Assembly: GCA_052139595.1 (NCBI GenBank)
Contig: JBKQWK010000158.1
Span: 1-6,291, forward strand
From: JBKQWK01 sp052139595
GTDB lineage: Bacteria; Actinomycetota; Thermoleophilia; UBA2241
Length of the DNA: 6,291 bases
Direction: 5' to 3'
The notes beneath the pieces were generated by a model. It did not search any database, was not told where the DNA came from, and was given only the letters and a program-made list of their open reading frames with translations. Shown here one piece after another: positions 1 to 4,289 of this stretch (position 1 is the first letter of the stretch; every line of letters begins with the position of its first letter). Both the position numbers and the translations under genes were made by a program.

Positions 1-597
1 GATCGGAATGGCGACCTGCCGCGCCCCCCAGAGGTGACCCTCATCGAGAAGAACGTGAGTGACGTGATGATCGCTGGGATCGATGACCAGTCCCTGCACG
101 CGGCCGATCGTCCCGTTGGTGGCATGGACGTGCTCGCCGCGGCGAACCTCGACCTCGCCCTCGGGTATGCGGTCAGAGGTGGTTACTTGGGGACCAGTAC
201 CAACGTCCATGCCACCCATGCCGCCCAAGCCCATGCCCATGCCCATGCTTGCCATGCCACCCATAGCGCCCATGCCGCGTCCATAGTAGGGCCAGGAGAG
301 CACATGGTCTTGCTCGTAGCCCCACTCTCCTTTGTATCCGGGCAGAAACTGTGTCTCTTCTGCCTCTGGCAGGGCTGCAAATTCAGCTGTCGTGCAGCGT
401 AACGTTATCTCTTCTGCCGCGGCGGTTACGAGATCGATGGGGACGAGATGGCCCTTGCCGTCTCCGTGTTTTGGTTCGACGACGAGATGAGTGAGTGTTT
501 TGGCGACAGGGTCAACGACCACTCGTCGTAAGTCTCCGCAGACGCCGTCGCTCCCAGTCACTTCGCTGCCGATGCTGAACTGCGTGGTTTCACTCAT
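1..597 (-). CDS. Tandem PRC-barrel domain protein with Met/Gly-rich linker (C-terminus cut by window edge)
   Basis: This frame is open from an ATG at 597 through the left edge, giving 199 residues with no stop. Residues 8-66 form a PRC-barrel-like unit: GSEV near residue 10, then a turn, then RRVVVDPVAKTLTHLVVEP, then LVPIDLV. Residues 148-199 repeat the pattern (VRRGEHVHATNGTIGRVQGL, VIDPSDHHVTHVLLDEG, then QVAIPI). Between them lies a linker with FLPGYKGEWGYE followed by Met/Gly-rich sequence at 107-130 holding eight Met. There is no signal peptide or membrane segment, so it is probably cytoplasmic. The start is supported by AAAGAGG (plus-strand 604-610), 6 nt upstream. PRC-barrel domains are known in ribosome maturation (RimM), photosynthetic reaction centres and many small stress-associated proteins; the role here is unknown. 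It is divergent from the SRPBCC gene at 778. The family call is firm from the repeated strand pattern; the function is not. Confidence 0.85.
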   Translation of the reverse strand, partial: MSETTQFSIGSEVTGSDGVCGDLRRVVVDPVAKTLTHLVVEPKHGDGKGHLVPIDLVTAAAEEITLRCTTAEFAALPEAEETQFLPGYKGEWGYEQDHVLSWPYYGRGMGAMGGMASMGMGMGLGGMGGMDVGTGPQVTTSDRIPEGEVEVRRGEHVHATNGTIGRVQGLVIDPSDHHVTHVLLDEGHLWGARQVAIPI

Positions 598-708
598 CAG
601 GTACCTCTTTCTTCTGCGCGAGGGCTTGTTGATATTTGTCTAGCGGTCTATGCCCGCCGGCAGGGCCCTGAACACGTCTGGAATCGTCTCCGGGGGGTTC
701 GTTGTCTT

Positions 709-728
709 TGGCCACCGCTTGGCGGCCA
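709..728. promoter_or_regulatory. Imperfect palindrome in the divergent intergenic region
   Basis: TGGCC at 709-713 is the inverted complement of GGCCA at 724-728, with CC/GG pairing further in around a GCTT centre. It lies just upstream of the candidate -35 of the SRPBCC gene. A second small palindrome, CAGGGCCCTG, is at 661-670 in the same 180-bp region. Such sites could be operators for the divergent PRC/SRPBCC pair, but short GC palindromes are common in GC-rich DNA, so this is only a candidate. Confidence 0.25.
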
Positions 729-729
729 T

Positions 730-756
730 TTGTGCTGGGTAGGTTCTTCCTATTCT
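730..756 (+). promoter_or_regulatory. Candidate promoter for the SRPBCC gene
   Basis: TATTCT at 751-756 fits the TANNNT form of a sigma-70-type -10. TTGTGC at 730-735 is a plausible -35 with a short 15-bp spacer. Transcription would begin near 762-764, leaving a leader of about 15 nt that contains the ribosome binding site of the gene starting at 778. The spacer is shorter than the usual 17 bp, so confidence is modest. Confidence 0.35.
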
Positions 757-777
757 CAAGCACGACGAAAGGAAGAG

Positions 778-1191
778 ATGGCCTTCGTTGATAAGACAAC
801 TGAGATCGGCGCCGACGTCGAAGAGGTCTATGCGGCCTGGACGGCGTTTGCAGACTACCCGACCTTCATGGAGACGATCGAGACGGTCACGGTCGCCGAA
901 GACGAACACCTGCACTGGGTTGCCGTCGTTGAAGACGACACCTACGAGTGGGATGCCGACCTCGTCGAGCACGTGCTTGACGAGAAAGTCATGTGGCGGG
1001 CCGTTGACGGTCGCGAGACCGGCGAAGTTCGCTTTGAGAAGCTCGCCGCCGGCAAGACGAAAGTGACCTATCAGCTCGAGTACGATCCCGCCGCCTGGCA
1101 GGGCAAGGCCGACACCGTGCGTCACTGGATGCAGCGCCGCGTCGAGAACGATCTCGAACACTTCAAAGAGATGGTTGAAGCGAGCGCTTGA
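778..1191 (+). CDS. SRPBCC (START-like) family protein, polyketide cyclase/dehydrase type
   Basis: This is a 137-residue soluble protein with the usual single-domain SRPBCC pattern. An N-terminal strand (FVDKTTEIGADVEEVYAAW) leads into helix residues with FADYPTFME at 24-32. The central strands contain HWVAVVEDDTYEWDADLVEH (46-65), followed by VMWRAVDG and GEVRFEKL. Strand KTKVTYQLEYDP (93-104) comes next, and a long C-terminal helix covers about 112-135 (VRHWMQRRVENDLEHFKEMV). The FADYPTF segment and the final helix are hallmarks of the polyketide cyclase/dehydrase branch, which binds small hydrophobic ligands in a helix-grip cavity. No ligand can be assigned. I chose ATG 778 over an in-frame ATG at 730 because AAAGGA lies just upstream of 778, the family starts here, and 730 falls within the candidate promoter. 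The gene is divergent from the PRC-barrel gene and convergent with the SulP gene, 85 bp away. Confidence 0.88.
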   Translation: MAFVDKTTEIGADVEEVYAAWTAFADYPTFMETIETVTVAEDEHLHWVAVVEDDTYEWDADLVEHVLDEKVMWRAVDGRETGEVRFEKLAAGKTKVTYQLEYDPAAWQGKADTVRHWMQRRVENDLEHFKEMVEASA

Positions 1192-1276
1192 GAAAGCAAT
1201 CTGCAGCTTCGCGCCGCCGTCACTGCTGTCAGCCCTCGTCACAGGTGCCAGCGCTCGACTTCGCGGCTGTGGGCGC

Positions 1277-2944
1277 CTAACTGGGGCGCTGGAGCGCAGT
1301 AACGGCCTCTTCCACGGAGGGGAAGAGGCGGTCGGGGCCAAGCTGTTTAAGGAGTGCCCCGTGCTTGAGGTCGTGGTGGACCAGGTGCGATGCTCGGGCG
1401 ATGCCGACGGTCACGCCCTCCTGGCCGAGTTCACCGGTCAGATCGCGTAACGCCTGCAGCCCCGTGTAGTCGATGTCAGACATGCCGTTGGCGTCGAGAA
1501 CCACTGCCTGCTGTGGCCCAGCCGCCGTGTGGACGAGGTTGCGCACGCGACCGCGAAAGTAGTCGGCGTTGCCGTACCACAAGGGGGCGTAGACCAGGTA
1601 CACGAGGACACCGGCGACGTGTTCAGTCGGGCGACCGATGTCGGTGGGAATCCAGTGGTCGGTGGCCGCTTCGCGGCCGAGGACGCTATCGCGGGGTCGG
1701 GCAGCGCGCCGGGTCCGATCGGCCAGCGAGAGGACCATGGCCAGTGCCACGCCTTGCTCGATGCCAATCAGGGCGACAACCAGAAGGGTGGTGGTGGCCA
1801 GAGCGAATTCGAGTCGGTCGAAACGAAGGATCGTTCGTAGTTCGCCGACGCGAAACAGCTTGCTGGCGATGAACACCAGGATGGCGGCGAGTGTCGCCTG
1901 GGGCAGATCGGCGAGCGGTGCGGTCGCCACGAGCACAACGACCAGGACAACGCCCACAGCGAGTATGTTGGTGAGCTGGCTGCGGGCGCCGGAGGCAGTG
2001 ATGATTGTCGTGTTAGGCGGGCTTGCATCCACGGCGAACGTGCCAAACAACCCGGCGACGATGCTGCCGGCTCCGACGCCGATCAGATCGCGATTGAAAT
2101 CGTTGGCCGCTGGGGCGGCAACGCTCGATGCCCGGATCGTGGCGGCGGTCTGTGCGATGCAGAGGAAGGTCACGGTGAGCACCGTGCTGACCAGCTGGCG
2201 TAGCGCCGACCAGGAGATAGCCGGCAGACGAAGCTGTGGCAGTCCGCCATGCACGGTACCGAGGATCGCGACGCCGTGATGAGAGGCAAGGCCGAGGGCA
2301 TCGACGGCGACAGTGGACAAGATCAGGCCGACCAGTGCTCCGGGCAGCCGATGGTCGATACGCTGGGCGGCGGCGATCACGGCCAAAACGCCGACGGCGA
2401 TGGCCACCGACCAGCCGTTGGCGTGGCTGGCCTGGTCGATCATCACGTGCACGCGACTGATGGTGCTGCTGCCCCCACCGGCTACGCCAAGGATAATCGG
2501 TAGCTGACGGACAATGATCTCGATGGCGATCCCGGCGAGAATGCCGGTGATCACCGGGGTGGAGAGAAACTCCGCGATCCAGCCCAGGCGCAAGAAGCCG
2601 ACGGTCAGCAGCAGAGCGCCGATCAGGATGGCGGTGAAGGCCATTGCGGCGCCGTAGTGCGAGGTTCCCACGGCGGCGATCGACGCCACGCCGCTGGCGA
2701 GCACCGGTGCGATCGTGGAATCCGCTCCGACCGAGAGATGACGCTTCGTGCCGATCAGGGCGTAGAGCAATGAGCCGGCGGCGAAGGCATAGAGCCCGGC
2801 AACCGCCGGCAGGTTTGCCAGCCGGGCGGTGGCGATCTGCGATGGCAGAGCCACCGCGACCAGCGTCAAACCGGCCAGCGCATCGGCGCCGAGCCAGGCT
2901 GGCTGGTAGTCGCGTAACGTCGGCGGCACCCACCAAGCACCCAT
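1277..2944 (-). CDS. SulP-family (SLC26-like) anion transporter with C-terminal STAS domain
   Basis: This 555-residue protein is the full length for a bacterial SulP. The N-terminus has the expected opening AWLGADALAGLTLVAVALPS, then ARLANLPAVAGLYA (40-53) and GTKRHLSVGADSTIAP (65-80). Many hydrophobic segments follow to about residue 407. The family region NDFNRDLIGVGAGSIVAGLFG is at 281-301. A hydrophilic linker (408-440) leads to a STAS domain at about 441-553 with VVLDANGMSDIDYTGLQAL (481-499), the site matching the anti-sigma antagonist phospho-acceptor loop (Thr494 here). Family members carry sulfate, bicarbonate or other anions, often with H+ or Na+; the substrate cannot be read from sequence. 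The usual GSxSRT motif is replaced by DASPPNTT at 306-313, a form I associate with actinobacterial SulP proteins. ATG 2944 is the first possible start because an in-frame TGA lies two codons upstream; the Shine-Dalgarno (GGTGAT) is weak. It is transcribed alone. Confidence 0.93.
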   Translation of the reverse strand: MGAWWVPPTLRDYQPAWLGADALAGLTLVAVALPSQIATARLANLPAVAGLYAFAAGSLLYALIGTKRHLSVGADSTIAPVLASGVASIAAVGTSHYGAAMAFTAILIGALLLTVGFLRLGWIAEFLSTPVITGILAGIAIEIIVRQLPIILGVAGGGSSTISRVHVMIDQASHANGWSVAIAVGVLAVIAAAQRIDHRLPGALVGLILSTVAVDALGLASHHGVAILGTVHGGLPQLRLPAISWSALRQLVSTVLTVTFLCIAQTAATIRASSVAAPAANDFNRDLIGVGAGSIVAGLFGTFAVDASPPNTTIITASGARSQLTNILAVGVVLVVVLVATAPLADLPQATLAAILVFIASKLFRVGELRTILRFDRLEFALATTTLLVVALIGIEQGVALAMVLSLADRTRRAARPRDSVLGREAATDHWIPTDIGRPTEHVAGVLVYLVYAPLWYGNADYFRGRVRNLVHTAAGPQQAVVLDANGMSDIDYTGLQALRDLTGELGQEGVTVGIARASHLVHHDLKHGALLKQLGPDRLFPSVEEAVTALQRPS

Positions 2945-2977
2945 GTCTCAATCACCACCAGTCATAGCGCCATCCGG

Positions 2978-2992
2978 GCTGGCGTCGCCAGC
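2978..2992. promoter_or_regulatory. 15-bp perfect palindrome at the SulP transcription start (operator or 5' hairpin)
   Basis: GCTGGCGTCGCCAGC is a perfect inverted repeat of 7+1+7. Given the candidate minus-strand promoter at 3003-3030, transcription would start near 2996-2997. The palindrome would then occupy roughly +4 to +19 of the SulP transcript. That position suits either a repressor operator or an RNA hairpin at the 5' end. The inverted repeat is directly visible; its role is inferred. Confidence 0.45.
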
Positions 2993-3002
2993 GAGTGACC
3001 TG

Positions 3003-3030
3003 CTTATACGCGATGATAGAGAAAGAGCAA
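3003..3030 (-). promoter_or_regulatory. Candidate sigma-70-type promoter for the SulP gene
   Basis: Read on the minus strand, TTGCTC (3030-3025) is followed after 16 bp by TATAAG (3008-3003). Both hexamers match the sigma-70 consensus at four or five of six positions. Transcription would begin near 2996, giving a 5' leader of about 52 nt before ATG 2944. No competing gene lies upstream on this strand. Confidence 0.5.
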
Positions 3031-3222
3031 ACACGATGGCATCCGCATGAGGTAGGCATGATCGCTTGTAAGCTTGTCAGTTCTGCAGGAGATACGCATT
3101 ATGCTGCTTCAGTACTGCCTGCGTTTATCGTTCGGGGTTTGCACGTGAACAGCCTGATCTGGTTAGCAAACTCAGAAAACGGTTGGCTTTGACAGCAAGG
3201 ATGCAGTGCGACCCGGGGCTCA

Positions 3223-3252
3223 TCGGCAGCCGCCCGAGCACACGAGTATGAT
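3223..3252 (+). promoter_or_regulatory. Candidate promoter for the 4-TM membrane protein gene
   Basis: TATGAT at 3247-3252 matches the -10 consensus at five of six positions. TCGGCA at 3223-3228 is a weak -35 at an 18-bp spacing. The start would be near 3259, just inside the 14-bp repeat array, and the leader would be about 190 nt. A TTGACA at 3189-3194 looks like a better -35 but has no -10 at a suitable distance. Confidence 0.35.
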
Positions 3253-3336
3253 TAGACACGCGAGCGCATGACAATCAGCCCATGACAACGAGCGCATTAA
3301 AGCTAGCGCAGGACAACCAACGCAGGACGACTAACT
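3253..3336. repeat. Imperfect 14-bp tandem repeat array (five clear units plus one degraded)
   Basis: Cut at 14-bp intervals from 3267, the sequence reads CATGACAATCAGCC, CATGACAACGAGCG, CATTAAAGCTAGCG, CAGGACAACCAACG and CAGGACGACTAACT (3267-3336). The preceding 14 bases (3253-3266) end in CGAGCG and contain GACAC, and look like a diverged sixth unit with a one-base shift. The consensus is roughly CATGACAACNAGCG. The exact 14-bp phase holds even in the most diverged unit (3295-3308). It lies in the probable leader of the gene at 3447 and could be a multi-copy protein binding site or simply a decayed microsatellite. A frame of 18 codons starting at 3282 runs through it, but without a ribosome binding site. 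Confidence 0.65.
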
Positions 3337-3393
3337 GAAGGGAGCGCGCTGGGTATGACGCCAATTTTCGCCGGTCGGGTGGCATGCACTGAG

Positions 3394-3422
3394 CGCCCGC
3401 TGGGGCGGCAAACCCGTTTTGC
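3394..3422 (+). other. Two back-to-back small hairpins upstream of the 4-TM gene
   Basis: CGCCC (3394-3398) pairs perfectly with GGGCG (3403-3407) around a GCTG loop. Immediately after, GCAAA (3408-3412) pairs with TTTGC (3418-3422) around CCCGT. They end 24 nt before ATG 3447, so they would sit in the mRNA leader near the ribosome binding region. They do not match any riboswitch family I know. Each stem is only 5 bp. Confidence 0.35.
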
Positions 3423-3446
3423 GTGCTGCTTGCTGAAAGCGGTTCC

Positions 3447-3926
3447 ATGAGCACCATCATCACTTCCCGCTCTTGGTGGGACAGGATTACGCCCCGCGCC
3501 GGCGTTCGCGTGCAGATGTTCGCAGCGGCGCTGCTCTGGCTTGTCGGCGTCGGTTTTCTCCTCGTGCGCGGTGTCCTGTTTGTCGTTGACGCCGGCCCGC
3601 GGTTTCACTTTGGCTACTGGATTGTGCCCATCGCGGTCGTGGCGATCGGTATCGGCACCGTCAAGGCGCACTACATCCTCATCAGGTACGCCGACAAGGT
3701 TGTCGCCCGTATCCACGAGCGTGGCCGTGCCTGCTTCTTCGGCTTCTTCGCACCGACGTCGTGGCTGCTCATTATCGTCATGATGGGAGGTGGGATTATG
3801 CTGCGCCAGTCGGCACTCGTCGGCTACGCCTGGGGTCGCATCTTTCTCGCCACGCTTTACATTGCCGTGGGCACCGGCTTGGCGGTCGCTGATCGCATCT
3901 TCTGGATCTCGGCACTACGCTCGTAG
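3447..3926 (+). CDS. Unrecognised four-helix integral membrane protein
   Basis: This 159-residue protein matches no family I can name. Four hydrophobic segments are visible at about 22-47, 57-79, 96-119 and 129-148. The N-terminus is basic (R8, R13, R17, R21), and the loop between helices 2 and 3 is strongly basic (ARIHERGRA with R80, K84, R88, R92, R94). By the positive-inside rule both ends would face the cytoplasm. Helix 3 carries FFGFFAPTSW and a MMGGGIMLR run, which look like family-specific features rather than a shadow of another frame. I chose ATG 3447; an in-frame ATG at 3423 would add eight residues and overlap the hairpins. The Shine-Dalgarno (AAGCGG) is weak. The gene follows a repeat-containing leader and is separated by 363 bp from the MFS gene, so it is probably its own unit. 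Confidence 0.75.
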   Translation: MSTIITSRSWWDRITPRAGVRVQMFAAALLWLVGVGFLLVRGVLFVVDAGPRFHFGYWIVPIAVVAIGIGTVKAHYILIRYADKVVARIHERGRACFFGFFAPTSWLLIIVMMGGGIMLRQSALVGYAWGRIFLATLYIAVGTGLAVADRIFWISALRS

Positions 3927-4024
3927 CCCGTGGCGACCGTGGCATCCGTCGCCGCAGTTTCCGCTTGGGCAAAAATGTCTTGGCAAACCACGGCTGTCGT
4001 TTCGCCGCGGGTTCAGGGTTGCGA

Positions 4025-4054
4025 TTGCTGGGGTAGTAAAATCAAGGTTACGAT
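4025..4054 (+). promoter_or_regulatory. Candidate promoter for the MFS transporter gene
   Basis: TTGCTG at 4025-4030 is followed after 18 bp by TACGAT at 4049-4054, a TANNNT-type -10. An overlapping alternative -10, TAAAAT at 4037-4042, has only a poor -35 (TTCAGG at 4012-4017). Transcription would start near 4061, giving a leader of about 230 nt that contains the hairpin at 4075-4099. Confidence 0.4.
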
Positions 4055-4074
4055 CAAGCGAATCCTTACGTGCG

Positions 4075-4099
4075 GGCCCATCGCCGGTTGCGGTGGGCC
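4075..4099 (+). other. Strong hairpin in the MFS gene leader
   Basis: GGCCCATCGC (4075-4084) pairs with GCGGTGGGCC (4090-4099), with a single U-G wobble in ten pairs and a CGGTT loop. No T-run follows on either strand, so it is not a standard intrinsic terminator. It could be a regulatory leader hairpin, a weak terminator for the 4-TM gene, or an inverted-repeat binding site. Confidence 0.5.
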
Positions 4100-4289
4100 G
4101 AGATCGAGTGCAGTTCGTGGTGACGCTGGTCCAGAGGCGGGGCACGGACGTGGCTTGTGCGGCGGGCTGAAGCTGCAGAATCGGTAAATGCGCGGCGATG
4201 CCGGTTTTCACGACGTCGCTGGCGAAAGAAGTGGGTTTTCATTTCGATGTGCAGGGTGGCGGCGTGGCCGGACCCAGAAGGAGCAGGCC

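Larger units (their letters stand above)
2945..3446. other. Gene-free, AT-richer intergenic stretch between SulP and the 4-TM gene
   Basis: No convincing gene lies here. Bases 3001-3180 are about 48% GC by direct count (86 of 180), lower than the flanking genes appear. The stretch holds the candidate SulP promoter and palindrome on the left. In the middle, an ATG-started frame of 65 codons (2995-3192) has no family resemblance or good ribosome binding site. On the right are a candidate plus-strand promoter, a 14-bp repeat array and two hairpins. It may be regulatory DNA or a decayed or acquired segment. No tRNA, known riboswitch or insertion-sequence end was recognised. Confidence 0.6.
3927..4289. 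other. Gene-free leader region between the 4-TM gene and the MFS gene
   Basis: No gene is supported here. An in-frame upstream extension of the MFS frame to ATG 4188 exists, but its first 34 residues (rich in Arg and Gly) are unlike an MFS N-terminus and precede a much better start. The region contains a candidate promoter (4025-4054), a strong hairpin (4075-4099) and a pair of CTTGG(G)CAAA direct repeats at 3964-3973 and 3979-3987. No clear T-tract terminator follows the 4-TM gene. Confidence 0.6.

Noticed and set aside
34..402. Plus-strand frame rich in His/Ala (HAHAHA runs)
   Set aside because: It is antisense to the PRC-barrel gene. The His/Ala repeat is the complement of the Met/Gly codons, and the frame has no domain resemblance.
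1273..1289. Hairpin GCGCC/GGCGC at the convergent SRPBCC/SulP junction as a bidirectional terminator
   Set aside because: The stem is only 5 bp, it overlaps the SulP stop codon, and no T-run follows on either strand.
640..1341. 233-codon minus-strand frame
   Set aside because: It covers the SRPBCC gene on the opposite strand and overlaps the SulP 3' end. It is a GC-rich shadow with no family pattern.
2013..2951. 312-codon Arg-rich minus-strand frame
   Set aside because: It is a frame-shifted shadow of SulP, with composition dominated by Arg and Ala typical of the wrong frame in GC-rich DNA.
2995..3192. 65-codon plus-strand frame in the AT-richer intergenic stretch
   Set aside because: It has no good ribosome binding site, no recognisable domain, and overlaps the likely SulP promoter. 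I describe it only as part of the intergenic region.
4188..4289. Upstream extension of the MFS protein to ATG 4188
   Set aside because: The extra 34 residues are Arg/Gly-rich and unlike an MFS N-terminus. ATG 4290 has a strong AGAAGGAG at 6 nt.
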